From positions 1 through 44,934 of the IMG/VR virus record IMGVR_UViG_3300017613_003143: a stretch of 44,934 nucleotides of DNA; one strand, given 5' to 3'. A program made the position numbers and the translations under genes. Every line of letters starts with the position of its first letter. The stretch's first letter is position 1. Shown here piece by piece: positions 7,217 to 15,754 of this stretch. The notes beneath the pieces are model-generated. The model was not told the DNA's origin and made no database searches. It saw only the letters and a list, made by a program, of their open reading frames with translations. This stretch comes from a virus.

Positions 7217-8050
7217 TTATTTTAACACTTCTTCAACATGTGCTTTTGCTACATCCCAAGTAACAGGTCCTTTTTCATCAGCATAATCAACAGGATCCGG
7301 AACCCCTAATTTAATAAACGCTTCAATGCGCTCAACGGAAGATCCAGATTTATAATCGGAAAATATTCCTGTATATCCCCTCTGGTCATCCACTTCGATA
7401 TTATGGAATATGGGTTTATAAGAAGTATTTGTTCTCTTATATACTTCATTAAAATCTATTCCTAAACGTGCACATGCAGTTTGTCCATCTTGTAGTATTC
7501 CGAATTTATCCATTTCAAGATATGGCATATAAGGAAGTATTGAAAAATCAATCCAATTACCTTCTACAAAAGCTTGCCAATCTGCGCTAATAAACTCTTT
7601 TCTACAATCTGGGTAAATAGCGTGATCTCCTGAATGTATGCCTAGTGCTATAACTACGCCACATTTTTTAGCATTAGATATACTTAATGCAGTTGCTTGC
7701 AATATCGAAGAAAATATCTTATTACGATTAGGTACGACAGTTGCTTTCATATTATCTTCTGCATAATGTCCTTCAGGAACATCGTCACCACCTTTAACTA
7801 GTGTAGAACCTAATAATTCTGTAAGACCGTCTAGTTTGATTACATGATGTTTTATATCTGGGTAATCCATGTTAGAAGAAGCTTCGTTTAAATACATTAC
7901 TAATTGCTCGGCTCTATCTAATTCAATATTATGTTTCTGCCCGTAGTCAAAAGACAGTGCGGTAACTTCAAAACCTTCAGATAATAAATGAATTAATAAA
8001 GTAGAGGAATCCATACCCCCTGATAAACTTAATACAGCTTGTTTACTCAT
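7217..8050 (-). CDS. queC: QueC-like 7-cyano-7-deazaguanine (preQ0) synthase
   Basis: QueC converts 7-carboxy-7-deazaguanine to preQ0 using ATP and ammonia. The PP-loop ATP motif SGGMDS is at residues 10-15. FDYGQKH (34-40), VPNRN (107-111) and YPDCRKEF (146-153) match the family. At 277 residues it is longer than typical QueC (about 230). The four C-terminal zinc cysteines are absent: the TCY position reads TSY (209-211), and the CGxCxxC segment reads YKSGSSV (233-239), although the ERIEAF sequence after it is kept. It may therefore bind no zinc, or make a different product such as the amide. Its ATG overlaps the stop of a 50-aa membrane protein by one base. Confidence 0.88.
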   Translation of the reverse strand: MSKQAVLSLSGGMDSSTLLIHLLSEGFEVTALSFDYGQKHNIELDRAEQLVMYLNEASSNMDYPDIKHHVIKLDGLTELLGSTLVKGGDDVPEGHYAEDNMKATVVPNRNKIFSSILQATALSISNAKKCGVVIALGIHSGDHAIYPDCRKEFISADWQAFVEGNWIDFSILPYMPYLEMDKFGILQDGQTACARLGIDFNEVYKRTNTSYKPIFHNIEVDDQRGYTGIFSDYKSGSSVERIEAFIKLGVPDPVDYADEKGPVTWDVAKAHVEEVLK

Positions 8051-8202
8051 TATATAACTCCTGATAATCGTAAAATAAGTGCTATTGTTAAAGATCCCAT
8101 AGCGATTAAATACGCGGGATCATGAAAAGCTCTTGTATAAGATTCCTTAACTGAAAGCCCTTTTGCAGATTTTAAACTTCCAAACCATTCCCATTTACTC
8201 AT
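8050..8202 (-). CDS. Small putative membrane protein upstream of queC (50 aa)
   Basis: A short frame begins at ATG 8202, inside the end of the phosphoesterase gene, with GGGGGTGG just ahead as a ribosome binding site. It ends in TAATG, so its stop overlaps the queC start by one base. The protein begins MSKWEWFGSLKSAKG and has a hydrophobic C-terminal helix (YLIAMGSLTIALILRLSGVI), consistent with one membrane span. The tight coupling on both sides is good evidence that it is translated. The function is unknown. Confidence 0.65.
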   Translation of the reverse strand: MSKWEWFGSLKSAKGLSVKESYTRAFHDPAYLIAMGSLTIALILRLSGVI

Positions 8203-8818
8203 TACCACCCCCTATTACTTCGTAAAAATGTTCCCAGTCTTTTGTAAATAATTGCTTATCTCTTATTTCTTTTAATTCTTCTAAAGTTCTCGGTATATAA
8301 TCTAAATGTTCAACACAAATATTTATGAATTTCTTCTTACCCGCTACTACAGGAGCATCTAACAACTTCCTATGTACATGCCCATATAAAACATAATCAG
8401 CTTCATTAATTTGTTGACATAGTCTATCCCACTGCTTCATTAAGTCATGTACTACTAAAACCCCATCCTTAAAATAATAAGAATGCGTTTCATCAAAACC
8501 TATGGCACGTGATGTTTTTTGAGATCTTTCGTGGTTCCCTTTGACTAATATTTTCTTACCGTTTAAAGATGCAACTAAAGGTGTTATTCTCGATTTATAC
8601 CCCCTTATACTCCCTAAAGCTAAATCGCCACCATAAATTACGGTATCCTCAGGAGATACAGTCGCATTCCATGCGCTCACCATAAAGGTATCCATGTCAG
8701 AAAGATTCTCAAAAGGTCTGCTCTCATACTCTATTATATTGGCATGGTGAAAATGATGATCACTTATGTAATAGGTTTTACTCAAAAGCCCTTCTTCATT
8801 AACGACTCCAATTCTCAC
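8195..8818 (-). CDS. Calcineurin-like metallophosphoesterase
   Basis: All the metal-binding signatures of this superfamily are present in order: DHH (D20, H22), GGD (63-65), GNHE (94-97), VVHD (H124) and GHVH (146-149). The length, 207 residues, suits a compact phosphodiesterase of the type common in phages. The substrate cannot be told; such enzymes act on nucleotides, RNA ends or 2',3'-cyclic phosphates. The start overlaps the 3' end of folE2 by 20 nt. A CGTGTATATAAT sequence inside the folE2 end (8862-8873) could act as an internal promoter, but it also encodes an ordinary peptide. Confidence 0.88.
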   Translation of the reverse strand: MRIGVVNEEGLLSKTYYISDHHFHHANIIEYESRPFENLSDMDTFMVSAWNATVSPEDTVIYGGDLALGSIRGYKSRITPLVASLNGKKILVKGNHERSQKTSRAIGFDETHSYYFKDGVLVVHDLMKQWDRLCQQINEADYVLYGHVHRKLLDAPVVAGKKKFINICVEHLDYIPRTLEELKEIRDKQLFTKDWEHFYEVIGGGNE

Positions 8819-9713
8819 TATGTTGATAACAAGCTACGTCATAAGGATGTATTGATTCCTCATTATATACACGCAGTGCCCACGATTCGATATTATCAAG
8901 CCCTTCTATTGCGAGTTGTACATCTCTTGTAATGTCTTCTGAAAATTTAGCATTATTATAAGCTTGTTCTGTAACAAACTTCTCATCAGCCCGTTTAAGT
9001 ATAGGATAGACTGGCGCAGATGCCTGCTTCTCCACAAGATCAATAATATCTTCAATCCAGACTATTTCCCCAGGCTTAGTTAATAATTCAACTCTAATAT
9101 TAGATCTTTGATTATGTGCTCCCATTCCTATTTGTTTAGCTGCATCTTTTTTTCCTAGTTTTTCAAATAATTCCTTATCCTCTTTTCCAAAATCCCCTTT
9201 AAGATCTTTCCAGTCTAATTCTTTAAGTAAACTCATACCTCTTGAACATGGGCATAAACTCGCAGCAATTACATTGACTTCTATTATAAAATCATATGTA
9301 CCATTCTTTTTAATGCCGGTAAATGCGCAACGATATCGCTGAGGTGCAACTTTCTTTGATACAGGGGCTTTGCGGTCTACATAATAATCAAACTCAAAAC
9401 GCGCATATGCATCTTTGCTTTTTAATCTCTTCCTTAACAAATCTAACAACTTAGGCATCGACTGTGCAGATATGGTATGTTGATTAAATTCCATCAGGCA
9501 TTCCATAAAGCGTGACATATTGACACCCTTAAATTCTTTTGGTAATCCTACAAATATTTTAGTAAGTGCAGACACTTGTCGGTATTCATGCTTATCCTCA
9601 TCTTTTAATCGCACCTTTATTGGAAAATAAACGTTGGTAATGCCTACTCTGTCAATAGCAATATTGCGTAGGTCTTCTTCATTTTGTAAATCGGGGAGTG
9701 TCTTTTCGCTCAT
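8799..9713 (-). CDS. folE2: GTP cyclohydrolase FolE2 (type IB)
   Basis: FolE2 turns GTP into dihydroneopterin triphosphate, the first step towards both folate and 7-deazaguanines. The family signatures are clear: KGVNMSRF (62-69), YYVDRKAPVS (110-119), SLCPCS with catalytic Cys154 (152-157), GAHNQRS (198-204), and ILKRADEKFVTEQAY near 238-252. About 35-40 extra residues lie between CPCS and GAHNQR, where the bacterial enzyme has a short loop. Next to dpdA, queE and queC, it most likely feeds the DNA-modification pathway. It overlaps the primase zinc-domain gene by 4 nt (ATGA). Confidence 0.95.
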   Translation of the reverse strand: MSEKTLPDLQNEEDLRNIAIDRVGITNVYFPIKVRLKDEDKHEYRQVSALTKIFVGLPKEFKGVNMSRFMECLMEFNQHTISAQSMPKLLDLLRKRLKSKDAYARFEFDYYVDRKAPVSKKVAPQRYRCAFTGIKKNGTYDFIIEVNVIAASLCPCSRGMSLLKELDWKDLKGDFGKEDKELFEKLGKKDAAKQIGMGAHNQRSNIRVELLTKPGEIVWIEDIIDLVEKQASAPVYPILKRADEKFVTEQAYNNAKFSEDITRDVQLAIEGLDNIESWALRVYNEESIHPYDVACYQHSENWSR

Positions 9714-10240
9714 AATAAGTTTCCTAATTGTGTTGTGAATACGGAATATATGTTTAAAATACTTTTTTCTTCAAGTGTTGCCTGTGCCGTAGGTCCTCTA
9801 AGAAATGTTATTATAGGTAACCACTCCTTCACGAATTTATACTTAGGATGCTTTTTTGATATGGAATATAACATTCTCGTACAAGTGGTATCTAATATTT
9901 TTAAATTATCCTGGTTAGCCAACAATCTTTTCTTTTTTCTTTCAATGTTGCCTACTATGATTTGCACACTGTAGGTCTTCTTGCCTTCTTTAAAATCACT
10001 ACTGAGGAGTGCTTCCGCCTCTTGTAAACTACATCCTTCCAACTTGCTCACAAATTGAAATTTATTGCCTCCGGCCCCGCAACTGAAACAATGAAATGCA
10101 TCTTTGTCTTCATTATACTTCGCACTGCCAAAATTCAAATCGTCATGGAAAGGACATAATACATCTATGTCTCTGGCGCCAAACTTCTCTTTGAATTCTA
10201 TATTATAGTGATTTAATATTTCCCTAAAATCGTCTATCAT
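9710..10240 (-). CDS. Primase-type CHC2 zinc-finger protein without TOPRIM domain
   Basis: The N-terminal 80 residues match the zinc-binding domain of DnaG-type primases: CPFH (C29, H32) and CFSC (C51, C54), followed by GAGGNKFQFVSKLEGCSLQEA. That domain recognises the template for primer synthesis. The remaining 95 residues are basic and helical and carry no TOPRIM catalytic motif, so this is not a complete primase. It may partner a catalytic subunit encoded elsewhere, or act as a helicase-associated accessory. It directly follows the DnaB-like helicase gene with a 4-nt overlap. Confidence 0.8.
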   Translation of the reverse strand: MIDDFREILNHYNIEFKEKFGARDIDVLCPFHDDLNFGSAKYNEDKDAFHCFSCGAGGNKFQFVSKLEGCSLQEAEALLSSDFKEGKKTYSVQIIVGNIERKKKRLLANQDNLKILDTTCTRMLYSISKKHPKYKFVKEWLPIITFLRGPTAQATLEEKSILNIYSVFTTQLGNLL

Positions 10241-11571
10241 ACGCCTTCTACTAATCCTTCTTGATAGGGTACGAATAGTTTCTTATCCCCTACATAATTG
10301 AGGTCACCACTGCAAAATGTAGTAAAACCAACGTGCTTAGGCCCATATCTATTTTTCTTGATATTCCAGTGTAATTGATTAGTTGCTTCATCAATGCCTT
10401 CAGCATCTTGGTACAAATGCATCATCAGATGACATACATTTAGAAAATAATGACTTTCAGATATGTGCTCTGTGCCAACTTTAGCTTTATCTTTTATCTT
10501 TTTGCCTTCTCTGTTCTCCTGCATGCTTGTAAGAAATCCAATCTTATACATCCTTGCAATTCTTCTTATCTCAACGCCTACATTTTTAAATTTTTCACTT
10601 GTATTATTCCAAGATTCAACAGGGCTCATTTCATTTAAATAATCCAATACTAGTACGTCAGGATATCTGCCCTGCACTGTATAGTATAATTCTAGTTCAG
10701 AAATTAAATCCGCAGTTGTTGCATCTCCCGGAATATCAACAAGATACATTTTTGGTTTTGTTTTTTTATTCTGTATTAAACGCTGTCTATAATGTTCTCT
10801 ATTACCTTCTAAGCTGCCTCCTAAAATATCCCCAAAAGATAATAACGCATCTCTACTATCAACAATTAGATTATAATCCTGAAAGGGAACTTCTAGAGTA
10901 ACAACCATTACATGCTTTCCCCCTATATAAGAAAAATTATAAGCAAGGTTAGCTTTTGTCTTGGTTTTATATCCTCCACTCTCTGCATACAATCCTACTA
11001 CATGAGATTTTCGCATTCCTCCTGTATGCTTATCTAATTCTTCAATATGATAAGGCATACCTTCTTTCATGTTAGGATTAGATTCAACCTGTCTATACCT
11101 AGCCCATCGCGCGGATGCACTTTCATAAATAAACCCTCTCTCACGTTGTCCTACTTCAAATGGGTTTACTAATTTTGAAAGATCATATATTTTAGCTCTT
11201 ACTACTTCTTCAATACGAGATCTTTCCATTTCATTAGGAACTCTCTCAATAATATCAAGAACTGTACGAGATGCGTACATTTCATATAAATCATAAAGTT
11301 TAGTATTAGTTAACTTCGTATCTACCGTCATTGTAGCTATTTCTTGAGTAAACAACTTTACTTCAGTATCTAAAGATTTAGATATAACTAATTCAGCAGT
11401 AGGATATGTGGAATAAGGAGGGGCTAAAAATCTCTTATATTCTTTATAAGCTTTTCTACACAAATCATCTTGTAGATAACTATCTGGAATATTTTTCCAA
11501 TGTTCTGGCCCTCTTAAACAACAAGCTAGAAAATATTGTTCGGTATCCGTATCTTGGAATTTTAATGCCAT
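10237..11571 (-). CDS. DnaB-like replicative helicase
   Basis: This 444-residue RecA-fold ATPase has the DnaB arrangement: a helical N-terminal domain (about 1-140), then a C-terminal motor starting at HTGGMRKSHVVGLYAE. The Walker A region reads ESGGYKTKT (197-205), with Tyr where a Gly normally precedes the Lys. Walker B is VLVLDY (Asp310), and later motifs include TSMQENREGKK and a HISESH segment. Its neighbours are a DnaC-like loader on one side and a primase zinc domain on the other, which supports the replisome role. It probably unwinds DNA 5'-3' at the fork as a hexamer. Confidence 0.85.
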   Translation of the reverse strand: MALKFQDTDTEQYFLACCLRGPEHWKNIPDSYLQDDLCRKAYKEYKRFLAPPYSTYPTAELVISKSLDTEVKLFTQEIATMTVDTKLTNTKLYDLYEMYASRTVLDIIERVPNEMERSRIEEVVRAKIYDLSKLVNPFEVGQRERGFIYESASARWARYRQVESNPNMKEGMPYHIEELDKHTGGMRKSHVVGLYAESGGYKTKTKANLAYNFSYIGGKHVMVVTLEVPFQDYNLIVDSRDALLSFGDILGGSLEGNREHYRQRLIQNKKTKPKMYLVDIPGDATTADLISELELYYTVQGRYPDVLVLDYLNEMSPVESWNNTSEKFKNVGVEIRRIARMYKIGFLTSMQENREGKKIKDKAKVGTEHISESHYFLNVCHLMMHLYQDAEGIDEATNQLHWNIKKNRYGPKHVGFTTFCSGDLNYVGDKKLFVPYQEGLVEGV

Positions 11572-12342
11572 TTAATCTTTCATTATCTTATTTAACGCTA
11601 TTGATGAACTTCTGAAACTCTCTCCTACTAAAATTATATCTACTAATTCCTGTAATCTATCTACAATGTTAAATGCATGTACATGTCTAAGATCTGATTT
11701 AGGCACATTTGCAGTTACTATTAAAGACTTCTGGTTATCATACAAATACCCAAAGAAATCATTAACCTGTGATCCCATAAACTTGTTAGTATCTCCTACT
11801 GCAAAATCTTTTTCTACTTCATCAATGAACAATAACTGTGTTTCCTTTTTAATAAAATCTAGAAAATCCCTCTTTGAATCATCTTGAGTACTTTCATACA
11901 TAAGCTTAGTAAGTTGAGATAGCCGTAAACTATAACAGGATATTCTCTTGTCTAATGCTTTTTTCATAATATAAAATGCAATCGCGGTCTTTGCTACCCC
12001 AGAAACCCCTTGTAAATATACTCCCACTCCGTCATCTACCATTTTCTCAATCTTATTACAATAATTATTTATTATCGTAAGCGATGTATCATTTTCTTGT
12101 GTAAATTTTTCTGCCAATACAGTTAAATCAAACTCCCAATATTTTTTAGGTATACCTGCGCCAATATAAGAAGTATGCTTCTTAAATACATCAATGCAAT
12201 CACAATCTTTTAATGTTTTTGTGGTTGCAGCAGTGTCTAAAATTACACCTGTTCCTTTACAAGTATTATTACATACTACACCAATGATAGTTTCTTTTAA
12301 TTGTAATACTTTTTCTTCTGATATAAAATGTAATCTATTCAT
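11572..12342 (-). CDS. DnaC-like AAA+ helicase loader
   Basis: This 256-residue ATPase has Walker A GVSGVAKT (112-119) and Walker B LLFIDE (170-175), with the overall pattern of DnaC/IstB-type loaders. An N-terminal four-cysteine element (C24, C28, C47, C49) could bind zinc. Its stop directly abuts the start of the DnaB-like helicase gene, which points to loading of that helicase on single-stranded DNA. The start overlaps the upstream 131-aa gene by 4 nt. Confidence 0.85.
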   Translation of the reverse strand: MNRLHFISEEKVLQLKETIIGVVCNNTCKGTGVILDTAATTKTLKDCDCIDVFKKHTSYIGAGIPKKYWEFDLTVLAEKFTQENDTSLTIINNYCNKIEKMVDDGVGVYLQGVSGVAKTAIAFYIMKKALDKRISCYSLRLSQLTKLMYESTQDDSKRDFLDFIKKETQLLFIDEVEKDFAVGDTNKFMGSQVNDFFGYLYDNQKSLIVTANVPKSDLRHVHAFNIVDRLQELVDIILVGESFRSSSIALNKIMKD

Positions 12343-12734
12343 GATTTTTTAAATAACATAACGTCTCTGTAAAGCTGCTCTCTTAATCGTGTAAATTCAT
12401 CATTACTATATTGATCGAGCGCATGATGCTTTAATATATTGTAAATTTTCTCACTTACAATAGTTCCAAACGTTGGTACATAATCCTTTGCAATGAATAA
12501 TTGTTGAAATACTTTATCAATAAAATCTTTATAATCAGTGTTGCCTAATCCCAGCTTCTTTCTAAAACCTTTTATACGCCCTAAAAATCCAGGCCAAGCA
12601 ACAGGAGGAATATCAAGACCTTTACCTGCCATCTTTTCTAATTCATTAGAAAAATGAAAAAGAAAATCCCTGTTAGTCCACTTATCTAAATCTTTAGTAA
12701 TTACATTATATGGAGATACCTTAATTATCGGCAT
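12339..12734 (-). CDS. Hypothetical protein in replication operon (131 aa)
   Basis: The protein is mostly helical and basic, beginning MPIIKVSPYNVITKDLDKW, with a Gly/Pro-rich stretch (GKGLDIPPVAWPGFLGRIKG) around 38-57 and a Lys-rich end. No domain is recognised. It lies between a SLOG-like gene and the helicase loader and overlaps both (14 nt and 4 nt), so it is almost certainly translated with them. A role in replication initiation is possible from context only. Confidence 0.75.
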   Translation of the reverse strand: MPIIKVSPYNVITKDLDKWTNRDFLFHFSNELEKMAGKGLDIPPVAWPGFLGRIKGFRKKLGLGNTDYKDFIDKVFQQLFIAKDYVPTFGTIVSEKIYNILKHHALDQYSNDEFTRLREQLYRDVMLFKKS

Positions 12735-13206
12735 GTGCTTCTCTAATAAATGCTTGTAATTCTTTTTCGTCTTCTTTATTAAATAAGTTATAAACTTTTA
12801 TGTCTTTAGAAATTGCAATTCTAAGACCTTGTGCTGTTCCTCCTTCTAAACCACCATTAGGAGTCCAGCATATAATAAAGTCTACAGGATCATCTAGCTT
12901 TTCTCCTAATACAATCATACTATTTCTTCCATGTAGAGCACGCGCCCATTCATTACATTTAATCCATGCCGGATGAAAATGCGCCGCATGATCTAATGCT
13001 TCTTCTGTAGCATCTTTAGCATAAAATATTTCTTTTTTACCTTCTACTTTATCACAACCAATTTCAAACATCTTATCAGCGCCTCTTGCCCCGCCACTTC
13101 TTAGTATGAAACCTTTTTCAGCGAGTGAAGTAGCCATGCGCTGCATATTTGCTAAAATTTCTGGAGGTGTCTTTCTTGAACCGATACCTGCATATAATTT
13201 TTTCAT
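12721..13206 (-). CDS. SLOG/DprA-like Rossmann-fold nucleotide-binding protein
   Basis: The 161-residue protein shows the single-domain pattern of the SLOG superfamily: LYAGIGSRKTPPEI at the N-terminus, SGGARGADKMFE (57-68), and a C-terminal GGLEGGTAQGLRIA segment (about 118-131). These motifs line a nucleotide- or ligand-binding pocket in DprA and LOG relatives. Stand-alone versions are frequent in phages and their role is not settled; ligand sensing or nucleotide hydrolysis are options. It overlaps the downstream 131-aa gene by 14 nt and the helicase gene upstream by 4 nt. Confidence 0.8.
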   Translation of the reverse strand: MKKLYAGIGSRKTPPEILANMQRMATSLAEKGFILRSGGARGADKMFEIGCDKVEGKKEIFYAKDATEEALDHAAHFHPAWIKCNEWARALHGRNSMIVLGEKLDDPVDFIICWTPNGGLEGGTAQGLRIAISKDIKVYNLFNKEDEKELQAFIREAHADN

Positions 13207-14660
13207 GTTATTTCCTCTAATGACTTTTTGCTTATATTTCTTAATACGACATTAAATTCTGGTTCTGATTTATAAAATCTTTTTCTATTATTGCTATGTT
13301 TTCTTAAATACTTACATTGAAATTCAAAATCAATGACACCACATACTGTTTTATCATCTTTAGCAGTCATTGAACGCATTCTCTGTATAGTAGGTATCCT
13401 TTTAGCGCCTCCTACCAAGTTAATCGTATAATTCAATGATGGTACATCTATACCTTGCTCTATTAAAGTAGATACAACGCATAAATGAGTTTTATCTCTC
13501 AACTCATTGATTATATCTTTTCTTTTTTCAGGTGCTTCATTTCCTATTAAATAAGGGCAGTCTAAAAACTTAGCAAGCTTTTTAGAATGTTCTCTAAACT
13601 CAGTCTGTACAACTACAGAATGCCCCTTCGCTACTATTTTGTCTACTATCTTTTTAACTAACCCTGTCAAAAATTCATTATCTGTTATAGCTTGTTTATA
13701 CACGCTCTGATAATTTCCATCAACTACAATCTTTGGCAACTTATACAAATAAATGGTTGGGGCGAGTAAATATCCTTCTTTTATAAGCTCAGAATATGTT
13801 ATTTTATGAATGACAGGCCCTACAAATTCTTCTACTCTCATTGCTTCTTCATCATCTTCTTCAAAGGGTGTTGCAGATAAACCAATCTTCATTGTAGCAT
13901 TAACGCATTTATCTAAAACCATTCTGCTAGTTCTGCCACTACTTTCATGAGCTTCATCATAAAATAAAGCTTTAGTACTTTCAAATAATACTCTTACTAA
14001 TTCCTTATTTTGTAAATCTTTTTCTTTATGTTCCCCTTTAGATGTTTTATACTTTTTATTATAAGCACTATAAGCACTTTGTACAGTTACTACTGTTATA
14101 TTAGTTATATGACATTTTCCATCTCCTACTATGCCTATTTCGTGCTCAGGGAAAATTGCTTGTGCAGCTTCTTGTGTCTGGTATGCCAAATCTAAACTTC
14201 TACATAATATGACTGCCGGGAATTGCCTGTCACTATCAATTGTGGCTAATGCTATAAGGGTTTTGCCGCTTCTTGGAGGGGATTGTAATATTCCAAATCT
14301 ATACTGTAATATCTTTGATATACAAATCTTTTGATATTCTCTCGGCACATACGTTGAATTACGTTGTTTATAATTAACAGCAACAGGTGTGTCTAATATA
14401 TTTACAAACAATCCTTCTTTTTCTAATAATTGTTTTACTCTATATATCAATCCTGGTCTAAATGAATGAGTGCGCTTACTGTATAATCTATTATAGCCAT
14501 CCCAATTACCGCTTTGAAACTTAGGAGAAAAGAAATAACCATCTGTTCTATACGAGAGCGCGGCATATAACATGGCTTCCACATCTTCTGGAAGCGGAGT
14601 AAGTATTCTACAGCGTACTGGAGAAAACTGAATATCTATTGTGGCGCTATTATTGTCCAT
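13203..14660 (-). CDS. UvsW-like superfamily 2 DEAH-box helicase
   Basis: The 485-residue protein has an N-terminal accessory domain (1-100) like T4 UvsW. The SF2 helicase motifs follow: PREYQ (Q-motif-like), SPPRSGKT (127-134), DEAH (235-238) and SATP (262-265). The second RecA lobe has VVQTEF, VVSTLIEQGIDVP and QRMRSMTAKDD. T4 UvsW remodels recombination intermediates and R-loops, helping the switch to recombination-dependent replication, and a similar role fits here. It overlaps a small gene upstream by 25 nt. Confidence 0.88.
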   Translation of the reverse strand: MDNNSATIDIQFSPVRCRILTPLPEDVEAMLYAALSYRTDGYFFSPKFQSGNWDGYNRLYSKRTHSFRPGLIYRVKQLLEKEGLFVNILDTPVAVNYKQRNSTYVPREYQKICISKILQYRFGILQSPPRSGKTLIALATIDSDRQFPAVILCRSLDLAYQTQEAAQAIFPEHEIGIVGDGKCHITNITVVTVQSAYSAYNKKYKTSKGEHKEKDLQNKELVRVLFESTKALFYDEAHESSGRTSRMVLDKCVNATMKIGLSATPFEEDDEEAMRVEEFVGPVIHKITYSELIKEGYLLAPTIYLYKLPKIVVDGNYQSVYKQAITDNEFLTGLVKKIVDKIVAKGHSVVVQTEFREHSKKLAKFLDCPYLIGNEAPEKRKDIINELRDKTHLCVVSTLIEQGIDVPSLNYTINLVGGAKRIPTIQRMRSMTAKDDKTVCGVIDFEFQCKYLRKHSNNRKRFYKSEPEFNVVLRNISKKSLEEIT

Positions 14661-14938
14661 CCTTCTTGTGTTAAGTGTTGTAAAATCTGTGATGATACAT
14701 TACTATCAATCATTAGTGGATGACCACTATCATCCACTATCCATTGTTGTAATACTTCTCCGAGCCGCATTGCGTGATTATAATCTATAGGGGCATCGGT
14801 AGGTACGATCTTATTATGTAAAAGAATAGCATCTACAATCCACTCATATAAAAATTTCGGCGGCATAGTGAGATTATTTTGTGTTAATTTTTCATTAACA
14901 TCTATTGTTACATTTTCTACTATAGCTTGTTTATCCAT
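14636..14938 (-). CDS. Hypothetical protein (100 aa)
   Basis: The acidic protein begins MDKQAIVENVTIDVNEKL and ends LTQEGWTIIAPQ. The pattern suggests an alpha-helical fold; no motif is recognised. It overlaps the UvsW-like gene by 25 nt and the upstream 76-aa gene by 8 nt, which supports translation in a compact operon. The function is unknown. Confidence 0.7.
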   Translation of the reverse strand: MDKQAIVENVTIDVNEKLTQNNLTMPPKFLYEWIVDAILLHNKIVPTDAPIDYNHAMRLGEVLQQWIVDDSGHPLMIDSNVSSQILQHLTQEGWTIIAPQ

Positions 14939-15161
14939 CTCCTAATGCCTCCTCTGTGAAAGGGTCGCAGTTTATTTCCCATATTTGATTTTGCCCAATA
15001 TACGCATCACTTGTTGCAATATTAGGATTGCCGGTTTCAATTGGATCTTCACCGCTATCAAACAATTTAAATATATCACCTTTTTTAAGTGACATGAACT
15101 TACAAGGTACCCAATCATTACCTTCTAAACGTTCTACTATTCGTTCTTCTTTATTTTCCAT
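14931..15161 (-). CDS. Hypothetical protein (76 aa), ATG start at 15161
   Basis: The frame is open to a TTG at 15167, but AAGGAG followed by six bases leads to the ATG at 15161, which I take as the start (MENKEERIVERLEG). The protein is small and acidic, with a segment FMSLKKGDIFKLFDSGE that resembles short phage proteins of unknown role. It overlaps the MT-A70 methyltransferase gene by 11 nt upstream and the 100-aa gene by 8 nt downstream. Confidence 0.7.
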   Translation of the reverse strand: MENKEERIVERLEGNDWVPCKFMSLKKGDIFKLFDSGEDPIETGNPNIATSDAYIGQNQIWEINCDPFTEEALGDG

Positions 15162-15750
15162 TATCAACTCCTTTTAAATCCTTAAATAACTCATATCCCC
15201 AAGCATCCCACCCTTCAGTATCCTCAGTCGCGAATAATTCAATTCGTTTTATATCCCCACACAATTTAATTATTCTATCTCTAGCTTCTTTAGGTTTTCT
15301 AGAATGCTTTGTATTTGGTACTACAAGTTCTGACGGCATTATGTCATTTGGTATAACTTGATGAACACCATGATTCATTACTTTTGGTTTTCCTTTAACT
15401 CCTAATAAACATATCTCACTATTAGCTCTTGTATAATGTCCAGAACCCCAAAATAAAGTTTCAGTAGCTTTCTTATTTGTTTTTACCCAAACAAAAGCCG
15501 CAGTAACATACCTAAATCCCCAACTTTCAATAGATTTTATACCTTCCGCTAACTTAGGCCAAGTTGCCCATAAAAAAAGAAAGCAATTATCATCTGCCAA
15601 TTCGTCTACATTAAGATTATACACGTCTTTATCGGACATCGTTGGATAAGTCTGTGCAGCCGTCCCTATATGCTTAGGTCCTCCTTTTCTTTTATAGTCC
15701 CAAGGCGGATCCACATATATAATTTCATACTTATTTACTACCGGAATCAT
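15151..15750 (-). CDS. MT-A70-family adenine N6-methyltransferase
   Basis: The catalytic motif DPPW is at residues 14-17, in YEIIYVDPPWDYKRKGG. The family pattern follows: FLFLWATWP, GFRYVTAAFVWVK, an H-x-RKP-x-E element (HSRKPKEARD) and an IELFA strand. Phage members methylate adenine in DNA; the sequence target cannot be read. At 199 residues it is a minimal catalytic domain with no recognition domain. It may protect phage DNA from restriction alongside the 7-deazaguanine system. The start is four bases after the stop of the 81-aa gene. Confidence 0.9.
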   Translation of the reverse strand: MIPVVNKYEIIYVDPPWDYKRKGGPKHIGTAAQTYPTMSDKDVYNLNVDELADDNCFLFLWATWPKLAEGIKSIESWGFRYVTAAFVWVKTNKKATETLFWGSGHYTRANSEICLLGVKGKPKVMNHGVHQVIPNDIMPSELVVPNTKHSRKPKEARDRIIKLCGDIKRIELFATEDTEGWDAWGYELFKDLKGVDNGK

Positions 15751-15754
15751 TTAT

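Noticed and set aside
15610-15630. GTGTATAAT inside the MT-A70 gene, and similar hits at about 1715, 13700 and 27975 in other genes
   Set aside because: They encode ordinary residues (for example Val-Tyr-Asn), and most have no gene start closely downstream, so they are not counted as promoters. The site at 1715, about 100 nt before the 127-aa gene, remains possible.
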